A stretch of DNA of 8,182 nt from Flavobacteriales bacterium UBA2040 (GTDB taxonomy: Bacteria; Bacteroidota; Bacteroidia; Flavobacteriales_D; Crocinitomicaceae): contig DDBE01000160.1 in NCBI GenBank assembly GCA_002332715.1, positions 1 through 8,182 of the forward strand. The letters run 5' to 3'. This document shows positions 1 through 6,135 of the stretch, piece after piece (the stretch's first letter is position 1; each line of letters opens with the position of its first letter). Under the pieces are notes generated by a model. That model searched no databases, was not told the origin of the DNA, and saw nothing but the letters and a program-made list of their open reading frames with translations. The position numbers and the translations under genes were made by a program.

Positions 1-28
1 CAATTCGTAATTCAATAATTCGTAGTTC
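1..28. repeat. short 15-bp tandem repeat at the window edge
   Basis: Two imperfect 15-base units lie side by side: a 12-base core AATTCGTAATTC at 2-13 and AATTCGTAGTTC at 17-28, differing at one base. The second unit runs into the stop codon of the lipoprotein gene that ends at 27. The left side is cut by the window edge, so more copies may lie outside. I recall AATTCGTAATT-like runs as common intergenic filler in Flavobacteriia, but this was not checked. No function is claimed. Confidence 0.4.
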
Positions 29-455
29 ATCTTCCTTCTGGATAAGCGATCAACTCCAAATCATATTTGAAGTCACTGTTTTTCTTCCACTTCAGCACTA
101 TTTTCTGTTCTGAAATGGATACAATTTCGAAATACCATTTTTCGTCTTTGAAATCGATGAACAATTCTTTGCTGTCCTGTGAAACGATGGCTACACCAAA
201 TTTTTCTGGGTAGTTTCCTAAAGTAGCGATAGGTTGAATATTTACCTTTCCGCTCTCGAAAATCACCATCACGTCTTTTTGAGTCAACTTATTATTTGTG
301 TGAACTATACCTTTTTTGGTTACAGTATTTATTATCCAAATTCGACTACTGTTGTTGTGTAGAATATGTTCCTTGTTGACTTGCAACAAATCACTTACGT
401 CAGTGTTCTCACATGAAAACAAAGCAAATGATAAGAACAACCAACGCCAATTCAT
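27..455 (-). CDS. putative small lipoprotein, unknown function
   Basis: Encodes 142 residues that I do not recognise as a named family. The N-terminus is a short lipoprotein-type signal: Arg4, a hydrophobic run, then LFSC with the candidate lipidated Cys15 followed by Glu-Asn. Phe at the -2 position is not ideal for a lipobox. The mature part (about 128 residues) alternates hydrophobic and polar residues with Trp and aromatics (IWIIN, VMVIF, WYFEIV, IVLKW, YDLELI). This suggests an all-beta, perhaps lipocalin-like barrel, which is inference only. The ATG at 455 shares its A with the TAA of the upstream lipoprotein gene (TAATG), so translation is probably coupled and the two products may act together at the envelope. 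It is the last gene seen of the pyrD group. The ATG start is supported by the overlap and by the signal peptide starting right there. Confidence 0.75.
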   Translation of the reverse strand: MNWRWLFLSFALFSCENTDVSDLLQVNKEHILHNNSSRIWIINTVTKKGIVHTNNKLTQKDVMVIFESGKVNIQPIATLGNYPEKFGVAIVSQDSKELFIDFKDEKWYFEIVSISEQKIVLKWKKNSDFKYDLELIAYPEGR

Positions 456-1117
456 TAGAATAACATTTTCTTGGCTACTATCGTTTTATAAACGCTTTTT
501 GAATAGTTCTCGCGATCGGCCAGTTGTACTTTTCCGCCCCAATTTGGACCTTCGATTGTTTCTACGTATTTGAATTCGTATTTTCCTTCTTTCCAACCGA
601 ACAAGCAATTGTACCAAATTTTAAAGCCGGCCTCGTCTTTATCCCAAAACCGAAGCACGAGGTCATCGAAACCTGATTCTGCTGGCACTCTTCCAATCAA
701 ATTGGCTACAAATCCGTTTGCCTTCACCAATTCGCCTCTTTCTCTTTGAAATACAAGTAAACGACGCAAAGGAAATCCAGCAGTTTCGGCTTTGATCAGG
801 ACCATAAAACCGTTTTTGATGGACATATCTTTGTGTAAGGACATTACTTTGAAATTTTCTGGCGAACAAGGTGGAACTTCACTCGTATTCTTGATTTCAC
901 TATCCTCGGAACAAATTTTCAATTCTTCAAGCAAAGCTTTTTCGTCTTCACTTCCGAATTTACTACCTTGAAATACAACTTCAATATTTTGAAAACCAGT
1001 CGCATCATCAATTTTCTCTACTTTGTCGTTTTCATTTACTAAGCGATCATCAGTACATGCGCTGAATACAAACAAACTAAACAAACCAATGGAAGCAAAA
1101 AAGATACTTTTTTTCAT
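455..1117 (-). CDS. putative lipoprotein, possibly surface-exposed, unknown function
   Basis: Encodes 220 residues of no family that I recognise. The N-terminus is a clear type II signal peptide: Lys2-Lys3, a hydrophobic stretch to residue 20, then FSAC with candidate lipidated Cys21 (codon at 1055-1057). The residues after Cys are T-D-D-R. Acidic residues just after the lipidated cysteine resemble the lipoprotein export signal described in Bacteroidota such as Capnocytophaga, which sends lipoproteins to the outer face of the outer membrane, so surface display is plausible but inferred. The mature protein has three further cysteines (near 68, 84 and 169) and a Trp/Tyr-rich C-terminal third. 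The gene starts 1 base after the stop of the HMG-CoA-lyase-like gene and overlaps the next lipoprotein gene by 1 base, so it belongs to the same transcript. No link to the metabolism of the upstream genes is visible. Confidence 0.8.
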   Translation of the reverse strand: MKKSIFFASIGLFSLFVFSACTDDRLVNENDKVEKIDDATGFQNIEVVFQGSKFGSEDEKALLEELKICSEDSEIKNTSEVPPCSPENFKVMSLHKDMSIKNGFMVLIKAETAGFPLRRLLVFQRERGELVKANGFVANLIGRVPAESGFDDLVLRFWDKDEAGFKIWYNCLFGWKEGKYEFKYVETIEGPNWGGKVQLADRENYSKSVYKTIVAKKMLF

Positions 1118-1118
1118 A

Positions 1119-1976
1119 TTAAATAAAAATTGATGAAGACATATTAAACGCCTCTTGAAAACGGTTTTTGTCGATTTGGTTACGAATTGAATTTTTATCC
1201 AAAAATTTCAATAATTTCTCTGTTGGCATATTTCCCGTAAGATCGTCAGCTGCCATTGGACAACCGCCGAATCCTTTGATAGCTCCGTCAAATCTGCGAC
1301 AATTACCCTTGTAAGCCGCTTCAATCAACTTGGTTGCATTTTCTGGAACAGTGTGCAAATGAGCACCAAATTCAACATTAGGTAAAGCAGGAATGATCTG
1401 TTTAAAAACATCTTCGACGATTTCAGGTGTTGCGCTGCCAATTGTATCTGACAAGGCCAAAATGTCTATTTGAAACTCTTTATACAAGCGCTCCGACCAC
1501 ATGTTCACTAAATCGGAGTGCCAATGTTCACCATACGGATTCCCGAATCCCATAGAAAGGTACACCACCATTCGCTTATTGGCTTTCACTGTAATATTCT
1601 GAACTGCCTCTACCCTTCCCAGTGATTCTTCAATCGTAGCGTTGGTGTTGCGTTTTTGAAATTCTTCTGAAATTGAAAAAGGATAACCTAAAAAATCAAT
1701 TTCTTCAAACTCACAAGCGTCATTTGCTCCACGTTCATTAGCAATAATCGTGAGCATTTTCGTTTTATCGTTGAGTTTTAAGTTTTTTAGTACTTCCGCA
1801 GTATCCTTCATTTGGGGAATGGCTTTGGGTGAAACAAAAGACCCAAAATCAAGAACGTCAAATCCACACTCCAATAAAACATTGAGATAGTCAATTTTTT
1901 TCTCCGTCGATATGAAATCATGCCAACCTTGCATGGCATCCCTTGGACATTCCACTATTATTACTTCGTCTTTCAT
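1119..1976 (-). CDS. hydroxymethylglutaryl-CoA lyase-like protein (Bacteroidota type)
   Basis: 285 residues, about the usual length for bacterial HMG-CoA lyase, which cleaves HMG-CoA to acetoacetate and acetyl-CoA in leucine breakdown in the cytoplasm. The TIM-barrel active-site landmarks are in order: ECPRDAMQG at 9-17 (Arg12, metal ligand Asp13, Gln16; the classical form is EVGPRDGLQ), SFVSPK at 46-51, LSDTIG at 175-180 (Asp177), HLH at 206-208 (metal ligands His206 and His208), GGCP at 237-240 (catalytic-loop Cys239) and TGN at 247-249 (metal ligand Asn249). The residue matching human Glu72 appears to be Asp43, and HLH is followed by Thr rather than the Asp of the human enzyme. The divergent motifs match a form I recall from many flavobacteria, so this is probably a conserved subfamily rather than a decayed gene. 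Another member of the HMGL-like aldolase superfamily with a related substrate remains possible. It sits 1 base downstream of pyrD. Confidence 0.85.
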   Translation of the reverse strand: MKDEVIIVECPRDAMQGWHDFISTEKKIDYLNVLLECGFDVLDFGSFVSPKAIPQMKDTAEVLKNLKLNDKTKMLTIIANERGANDACEFEEIDFLGYPFSISEEFQKRNTNATIEESLGRVEAVQNITVKANKRMVVYLSMGFGNPYGEHWHSDLVNMWSERLYKEFQIDILALSDTIGSATPEIVEDVFKQIIPALPNVEFGAHLHTVPENATKLIEAAYKGNCRRFDGAIKGFGGCPMAADDLTGNMPTEKLLKFLDKNSIRNQIDKNRFQEAFNMSSSIFI

Positions 1977-1977
1977 T

Positions 1978-3009
1978 TTATCCTTTCGCTAAAATAGCCT
2001 TATTGATTCGTTTTACCAATCCAGGACCTTCATAGATGAAGCCTGTATAAATCTGCACCAAATCTGCACCTGCATCTAGTTTGTCGAGGGCATCTTGTTC
2101 GGAGTGAATACCTCCTACTCCAATGATATTGAATGACTTCTCCGATTTATCTGCCAAGTAGCGAACAACTTCAGTCGAACGTTTGCTCAGTGGTTTACCG
2201 GATAATCCGCCATCACCAATATGTTCCAATTCATTTGTACTTGTCTGTAAATGATCGCGTTGAATAGTTGTGTTGGTCGCAATTACACCTTGAATTCTCG
2301 TTTCTTGAACGATTTCGATGATTTCATCCAATTGGGTGTCCGTCAAGTCTGGAGCTATTTTCAAGAAAATGGGTTTTGACTTTTCTTGCTCTTTGTTCTT
2401 CGTCATTAAAAGCGAAAGCAATTTCTTCAAAGGTTCTTTTTCTTGCAGGTCGCGGAGGTTGGGCGTATTGGGCGAAGAAACATTCACCACAAAATAATCG
2501 ACGTATGGGAAAAGGGCTTCGAAACAAATTCGATAATCTTCTTCCGCACTATCGTTTGGAGTTACCTTGTTCTTTCCGATATTACCTCCTATTAGTATGT
2601 CGACGTTCTTTTTCTTCAGATTGGAAATAGCTTCTTCAAGGCCTTCGTTGTTGAACCCCATACGGTTAATGATGGCACTATCAGGTTTGAGTCGAAACAA
2701 ACGCGGTTTATCATTACCTGCTTGACCTTTAGGTGTAACTGTTCCAATTTCAATGAAGCCAAATCCGCAATAGTACATTTCATTGTACATACTTGCGTTT
2801 TTATCAAACCCTGCGGCTAATCCTACGGGATTCTTGAATTTTAATCCACCTATTTCTCTTTCGAGTTTAGCGTCTTCAACGAAAAACATTTTTTTGAAAA
2901 GGCCCTTCCCTCCTGGCATACGAAGTGTATTCTTCAGCATGGAAGTCGTGAAATAGTGAATCTTTTCAGGATCGAACTTGAATAATATCGAGCGAATTAA
3001 ACGGTACAT
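1978..3009 (-). CDS. pyrD: dihydroorotate dehydrogenase (quinone), class 2
   Basis: 343 residues, typical of the membrane-associated class 2 enzyme. It oxidises dihydroorotate to orotate with FMN and passes electrons to quinone, the fourth step of UMP synthesis. The N-terminal helices (about 1-30, containing FDPEKIH) correspond to the membrane/quinone-binding extension that class 1 enzymes lack. FMN/substrate motifs follow: [12 protein letters not shown] at 60-71, EIGTVTPK at 87-94, NRMGFNN at 115-121, and [14 protein letters not shown] at 176-189, with Ser179 matching the catalytic base Ser175 of E. coli PyrD. LKIAPD is at 216-221, ATNTT at 244-248, GGLSGKPL at 267-274, IGVGGI at 296-301, and [11 protein letters not shown] at 321-331 forms the FMN phosphate site. 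All key residues are present. It is the first gene of a four-gene group, 70 bases after the end of the broken regulator gene. The ATG at 3009 puts the start right at the conserved N-terminal helix. I see no complete promoter in the 70-base gap. Confidence 0.97.
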   Translation of the reverse strand: MYRLIRSILFKFDPEKIHYFTTSMLKNTLRMPGGKGLFKKMFFVEDAKLEREIGGLKFKNPVGLAAGFDKNASMYNEMYYCGFGFIEIGTVTPKGQAGNDKPRLFRLKPDSAIINRMGFNNEGLEEAISNLKKKNVDILIGGNIGKNKVTPNDSAEEDYRICFEALFPYVDYFVVNVSSPNTPNLRDLQEKEPLKKLLSLLMTKNKEQEKSKPIFLKIAPDLTDTQLDEIIEIVQETRIQGVIATNTTIQRDHLQTSTNELEHIGDGGLSGKPLSKRSTEVVRYLADKSEKSFNIIGVGGIHSEQDALDKLDAGADLVQIYTGFIYEGPGLVKRINKAILAKG

Positions 3010-3079
3010 TCTTTTTTACTACAAAATTAACAGACTCAACCAAATGGAAGAGCGAATAGGTTGAAAAACAAAAAATATT

Positions 3080-3185
3080 TTAGAATTTATAACGACCTCC
3101 GCCTTTGAATTTCGGTGGACGACCAAACTTGTAGTTGGTTTGTTTGTATGTCAAATTACCATAGATAACGATATTCGCAGTTACA
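3080..3185 (-). pseudogene. C-terminal fragment of the frameshifted sigma-linked membrane protein (third frame)
   Basis: A third minus-strand frame appears to continue the same protein after the middle fragment. It reads approximately VTANIVIYGNLTYKQ, then a basic, Gly-rich end with RPPKFKGGGRYKF and a TAA at 3080-3082. The left limit is a stop codon; the right limit (about 3185) is my estimate of the shift point. Dropping one of the two A bases at 3185-3186 on the plus strand joins ELYSLP of the middle frame to VTANIVIYG, which reads like one beta-strand-rich stretch. The frame stays open up to 3301 but has no convincing start of its own: the translation above 3185 is Arg/Lys/Cys-rich and overlaps the better middle frame. 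The alternative is that the protein really ends at the middle frame's stop (3156) and this tail is chance coding. Confidence 0.5.
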
Positions 3186-3602
3186 AGGCAAAGAATACAA
3201 TTCGCGACTATTTTTGAAGGTAACGATATAATTTCCGTTCTTTTTCGAAACATCCATCGCGTTCCACGCTGTTTGTTTAGCGTATTGCACTCTTTTCTCA
3301 AAAGCCTTCATTTCGGTAGCAATCTGATTCAAAGGGTGAACGTACTCAAAATCAAGGTCTTTATAACTCGCCAATTCAGGAAACTGCATTGCCTCAAAGT
3401 CAATGATGAGCTTTCTTGCGTATTCTGTTGGAATTAAATCTTGATTTTTAGTGACCGATTTTAGTGATTGAATTTTTTCGGTACACACCTCAATTTCTTC
3501 AGTAACCTTAGTCAATTTGTCACCTCTCGGTCCTTTTGTAGTATTCGTTAGTGCCGGTTTAATCCCTTTTTCTTCACATTCACAGGAATATTCAGTCCAA
3601 TC
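3156..3602 (-). pseudogene. middle fragment of the frameshifted sigma-linked membrane protein (second frame)
   Basis: This frame is open from 3602, just after an in-frame TGA at 3603-3605, to a TAA at 3156-3158, about 148 codons. It has no ATG near its start. The first potential start is a TTG at 3515, and 29 codons upstream of it are also open and protein-like (DWTEYSCECEEKG...), running exactly to the point where the upstream ORF stops at 3592. This is the signature of one gene with a +1 shift in the overlap, at roughly 3594-3604. The fragment contains FPELASYKDLDFEY and, later, AWNAMDVSKKNGNYIVTF, which look like regular secondary structure. I recall a similar FPELA-Y and beta-strand pattern in large uncharacterised Bacteroidota membrane proteins, without being able to verify it. 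No catalytic motif is visible. It probably encodes the extracytoplasmic C-terminal half of the protein starting at 4245. Confidence 0.65.
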
Positions 3603-4245
3603 TCAATTTTTTATCATTTAACGACCAGAACTGAAAGTTTTCTCCAGATTGATGCAATGCCATATCGACTAGCAAGGGCTTCTTCGCGTCGATTGATATC
3701 TTTTTTCCATTTTGCACTCCACGGATTTCTAACATGCCTCCCGATTCGAAAGCAGATTTTTTTCCGTAATCCATAGGTACACCAGCTGAAAAAGCCGAAG
3801 CTTGGTCAGTGAACTCTCGAACTTTAATTATTAAATTTCCTTTGTCAGTACCCATTATACTCTTTGCAGGAATAGTTATAACAGATCCATAGCGAGTTAT
3901 TATTTGACCACCTTTTTTCGGGTCTAAGGTGAATTCTTCGAAAGGATTATCCACTTCGCTACTCAAGGGAGTAGGACATAGCGTGTCGTCAGGTAATTGA
4001 TTTGTATATGTTTGTTCAATTGTACTTAAAGTAGAGTTATTAGCATTGGCAAAAAAGTTGTTTTGAAATGTTAGTGTTAAAATAATTGCTAGACAGGCTA
4101 ATCCGGCAGGACCGTAAAACCATGGATTCTTCCAAAAAGGAGATTTCATGGCTCGGTATCCTTTTACCACTTTGTCGAAGTCTTGTCTGGAATTGATATA
4201 GGAGGAGTCCAGATGCTCTCGATCGAGATTGAATTTTGTTTTCAT
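3592..4245 (-). CDS. putative ECF-linked membrane regulator (anti-sigma position), N-terminal part before a frameshift
   Basis: I choose the ATG at 4245, 1 base after the sigma factor's stop, over a TTG at 4260 that would overlap it by 14 bases; this gives 217 residues. The layout is a charged cytoplasmic N-terminus of about 40 residues, one transmembrane helix at about 41-61 (NPWFYGPAGLACLAIILTLTF lies there, shown only as a landmark split at GPAG), then an extracytoplasmic region. The latter contains GGQIITRYGSVITIPAKSIMG at about 113 onward, broadly like the ZU5-type beta-sandwich start (GG...GV.L.IP..A); this resemblance is inference. Its place directly behind an ECF sigma gene suggests an anti-sigma or sigma-regulating membrane protein, but no zinc-binding HxxxCxxC motif is present. 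The ORF stops at 3592, and the protein-like sequence continues at once in the next frame. The product is therefore probably truncated by a frameshift, or the sequence carries an indel error. Confidence 0.7.
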   Translation of the reverse strand: MKTKFNLDREHLDSSYINSRQDFDKVVKGYRAMKSPFWKNPWFYGPAGLACLAIILTLTFQNNFFANANNSTLSTIEQTYTNQLPDDTLCPTPLSSEVDNPFEEFTLDPKKGGQIITRYGSVITIPAKSIMGTDKGNLIIKVREFTDQASAFSAGVPMDYGKKSAFESGGMLEIRGVQNGKKISIDAKKPLLVDMALHQSGENFQFWSLNDKKLRLD

Positions 4246-4246
4246 A

Positions 4247-4819
4247 TCACTGTTTATCAATAAAATATTTTTTTAATTTTTCCAACGCTCTAAAGGATTT
4301 GACCTTCGCGTTGTTTTCTGTTAGCTCGAGGATTTCTCCAATTTCTCTATACGATCTCTTTTCAAAATACCGCAATTCGATTAATTGTAAGTCCTTCTCG
4401 TTCAATTTTTTGAGAACTTTAAACAACTTGTCCCGATTCTCGAGATTTTGTTCCTCTTCCATTTCTAGTACCATGTCTGTAAGGTGAACGGTTTCAATAT
4501 TCACAGTTCTCATCGCTTTTTGATCTCGAAAAGTTTGGTGCAATTCGCTTTTCGCAATTCGATAAAGCCACGATGAAAGCGGCAATCCGCGGTATTCATA
4601 TTTCTTGATGTTTTTCAAGGCTTTCATGAATACTTGGGATGTTACGTCGAGCGCCAATTCTTGGTCATCCATCCTTTGATAGATATACCTAAAAATTTGC
4701 TCATAGTACTTTTGGTAGAGCGGGCCGAACTTCTCCGGATCTTTTTGCGCTCTCCTAATCCAGCCCTGCTCCTCCTCTAGCTTAGCTGAATTTTGATGAT
4801 ACATTGGGTTAACTGACAT
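4247..4819 (-). CDS. RNA polymerase ECF-type sigma factor (sigma-70 family)
   Basis: 190 residues, the size of a group 4 (ECF) sigma factor, which directs RNA polymerase to promoters of an envelope or stress regulon. Region 2 spans about 31-98: FGPLYQKYYEQIFRYIYQR, the DDQELALDVTSQVFMKAL segment, and SSWLYRIAKSELHQTFRDQ for promoter melting and -10 recognition. An acidic linker (LEMEEEQ, about 118-124) leads to region 4 at about 139-185, with LNEKDLQLIELRYFEKRSYREIGEI and a helix-turn-helix around 157-180 for -35 recognition. Regions 1.1 and 3 are absent, as expected. The ATG at 4819 gives a normal short N-terminus; a second ATG at 4804 is possible. Its TGA lies 1 base before the ATG of the membrane protein behind it, so the pair forms a sigma/regulator operon. 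An ECF-type promoter candidate upstream suggests autoregulation. Which ECF group it belongs to cannot be told from sequence alone. Confidence 0.93.
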   Translation of the reverse strand: MSVNPMYHQNSAKLEEEQGWIRRAQKDPEKFGPLYQKYYEQIFRYIYQRMDDQELALDVTSQVFMKALKNIKKYEYRGLPLSSWLYRIAKSELHQTFRDQKAMRTVNIETVHLTDMVLEMEEEQNLENRDKLFKVLKKLNEKDLQLIELRYFEKRSYREIGEILELTENNAKVKSFRALEKLKKYFIDKQ

Positions 4820-4847
4820 AAGGTTTTTTAGGTTTTATTCAAGCAAT

Positions 4848-4870
4848 TGTAAAGTGGTTTAGTCTTTACA
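4848..4870. promoter_or_regulatory. 7-bp inverted repeat in the sigma gene leader
   Basis: TGTAAAG at 4848-4854 and CTTTACA at 4864-4870 form a perfect 7-base inverted repeat with a 9-base spacer. It sits about 7-10 bases past the candidate -10 element, over the expected transcription start of the sigma gene. The ATTGTAAA form of the half-site recurs at 4931-4938. This could be a regulator-binding site or a weak leader hairpin; with AT-rich half-sites, chance is also possible. Confidence 0.3.
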
Positions 4871-4871
4871 G

Positions 4872-4903
4872 TTTATAGAACGACATCATCTTGATTCGTT
4901 ACA
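4872..4903 (-). promoter_or_regulatory. candidate ECF-type promoter for the sigma-factor operon
   Basis: On the minus strand, TGTAACGA (4903-4896) is followed after exactly 16 bases (4895-4880) by TCTATA (4879-4874). The AAC core in the -35 box, the 16-base spacer and a TCTA-type -10 box fit the general ECF promoter plan (for example, RpoE-type GGAACTT-N16-TCTRA). Transcription would start near 4866, giving a leader of about 47 bases. A promoter of this type in front of an ECF gene suggests the sigma factor activates itself. A Bacteroidota housekeeping -7 motif (TATTTTTG, 4909-4902) overlaps the -35 box, but I see no matching TTTG box at -33. Confidence 0.45.
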
Positions 4904-4958
4904 AAAATAAAACGTAAAAAAATAAAAATTATTGTAAATGTTAGTTACGACTATCTTT

Positions 4959-6104
4959 CTATGCCTTTTGGCTTAAGGATTTTTCGACAACAGAGAGGTA
5001 AATCTCTTCATATTGAGGTAAAACTCGCTCCAAACTGAAAAGTTTTGCTCGTTCCAGAGCATTGGCTCTGAACTCTTTCATTATTTTAGGTGATTCCAGC
5101 AAGGTAAGGGCATTTTTAGCCATATCTTCTACATCACCTACATTACTAGTAAATCCAGTAACTCCGTGTATATTGACTTCAGGAATTCCTCCTGTATTGG
5201 ACGAGATAACAGGAACAGATTTGGCCATAGCTTCAAGCGCAGCTAAACCAAAACTTTCCGTCTCAGAAGGAAGCAAGAATAAATCAGATATTTCAAGGAC
5301 GTGAGATGAATCACGCACCTTACCTATCATAATAACTTGGTCAGAAAGACCATATTTACGACAAAGTACATCAATATTCGTCCGTTCAGGACCATCTCCA
5401 ACTAATAACAGTTTAGAAGGAATTTTCTCATTGACCTGTACAAAAGTATGCAGAACATCTTTTACTCTTTTTACTTTTCTGAAATTGGAAACATGACAAA
5501 GTATAGGTTCGTGCGGCAAGGCATAACGTTCTCGGATGCTAATCTTTTTAATTGAATCAGTGTTATTCTCCACATGAATGAAGTTGGGGACAACATGCAC
5601 TTCTTTTTTCGTGTTAAAATGTTCTAAAGTGTCTTTTTTTAAACTTTCCGAAACCGCTGTTACGGCATCAGATTGATTAAGACAAAAAGTAATCACCGGT
5701 TCAAAAGATGGATCTTTCCCTACTAAAGTTATGTCCGTTCCGTGTAAAGTGGTGATAAATGGAATTTGAATCCCTTGAGAAAGCAATATTTGTTTCGCCA
5801 TAAAGGCTGCCGAAGCATGAGGGATTGCGTAATGCACGTGCAGTAAATCGAGTTTTTCGTATTTTACAACATCCACCATTTTACTCGCCAACTCCGTTTC
5901 ATAAGGTTGATATTCAAACAAAGGATAATCTGTAACGGCAACTTCATGATAGTAAATGTTTTCACGAAAACTGCCTAAACGAACAGGCTGTGAGTACGTT
6001 ATGAAATGAATTTCATGTCCTTTTTTTGCCAATGCTTTACCTAGCTCTGTGGCTACTACGCCTGAACCTCCGAATGTCGGATAGAGAACAATTCCAATTT
6101 TCAT
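4959..6104 (-). CDS. bshA: N-acetyl-alpha-D-glucosaminyl L-malate synthase BshA
   Basis: 381 residues, the usual length. This GT4-family retaining glycosyltransferase joins GlcNAc from UDP-GlcNAc to L-malate, the first step of bacillithiol synthesis in the cytoplasm. The GT-B fold shows both Rossmann halves. The N-terminal half has YPTFGGSGVVATELG at 8-22 (the glycine-rich substrate loop), HVHYAIPHA at 89-97 and TTLHGTDITLVG at 118-129. The C-terminal nucleotide-sugar half has SNFRKVKR at 206-213, VGDGPE at 235-240, SETESFGLAALEAMA at 280-294 with the GT4 EX7E pair Glu283/Glu291, and GGIPEV at 305-310. These strings are characteristic of BshA rather than a generic GT4. The gene lies 31 bases behind the GH3/serine-hydrolase gene and is probably co-transcribed with it. 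The ATG at 6104 is preceded by a purine-rich stretch (AAAGAAAAAGTAAAGAA), typical of the weak ribosome sites in this phylum. bshB and bshC are not in the window. Confidence 0.96.
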   Translation of the reverse strand: MKIGIVLYPTFGGSGVVATELGKALAKKGHEIHFITYSQPVRLGSFRENIYYHEVAVTDYPLFEYQPYETELASKMVDVVKYEKLDLLHVHYAIPHASAAFMAKQILLSQGIQIPFITTLHGTDITLVGKDPSFEPVITFCLNQSDAVTAVSESLKKDTLEHFNTKKEVHVVPNFIHVENNTDSIKKISIRERYALPHEPILCHVSNFRKVKRVKDVLHTFVQVNEKIPSKLLLVGDGPERTNIDVLCRKYGLSDQVIMIGKVRDSSHVLEISDLFLLPSETESFGLAALEAMAKSVPVISSNTGGIPEVNIHGVTGFTSNVGDVEDMAKNALTLLESPKIMKEFRANALERAKLFSLERVLPQYEEIYLSVVEKSLSQKA

Positions 6105-6135
6105 TTCTTTACTTTTTCTTTTGTGGTGATTCGCA

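Noticed and set aside
316..573. Plus-strand open frame across the two lipoprotein genes
   Set aside because: It lies antisense to two well-supported minus-strand genes, has a composition unlike a normal protein and has no family resemblance.
2376..2630. Plus-strand open frame inside pyrD
   Set aside because: It is antisense to highly conserved pyrD motifs and is a by-product of its codon use.
3010..3079. Promoter for pyrD with TAATTTTG (3029-3022, minus strand)
   Set aside because: It matches the Bacteroidota -7 motif, but there is no TTTG box about 19 bases upstream and the leader would be only about 5 bases. Not supported as a full promoter.
3592..3605. Programmed +1 frameshift like that of prfB
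   Set aside because: The GAC-TGA-A context would allow it formally, but there is no CTTTGAC-like slippery site or upstream Shine-Dalgarno-like stimulator, and a second shift in the same gene argues for decay or error.
4246..4260. TTG at 4260 as start of the membrane protein, overlapping the sigma gene
   Set aside because: An ATG at 4245, 1 base after the sigma stop, gives the same 1-base spacing as two other junctions in the window and loses only five residues.
4904..4958. Rho-independent terminator after bshA
   Set aside because: The region has T-runs on the minus strand but no GC-containing stem before them; the only pairing (CGTAA/TTACG) has a loop of nearly 30 bases.
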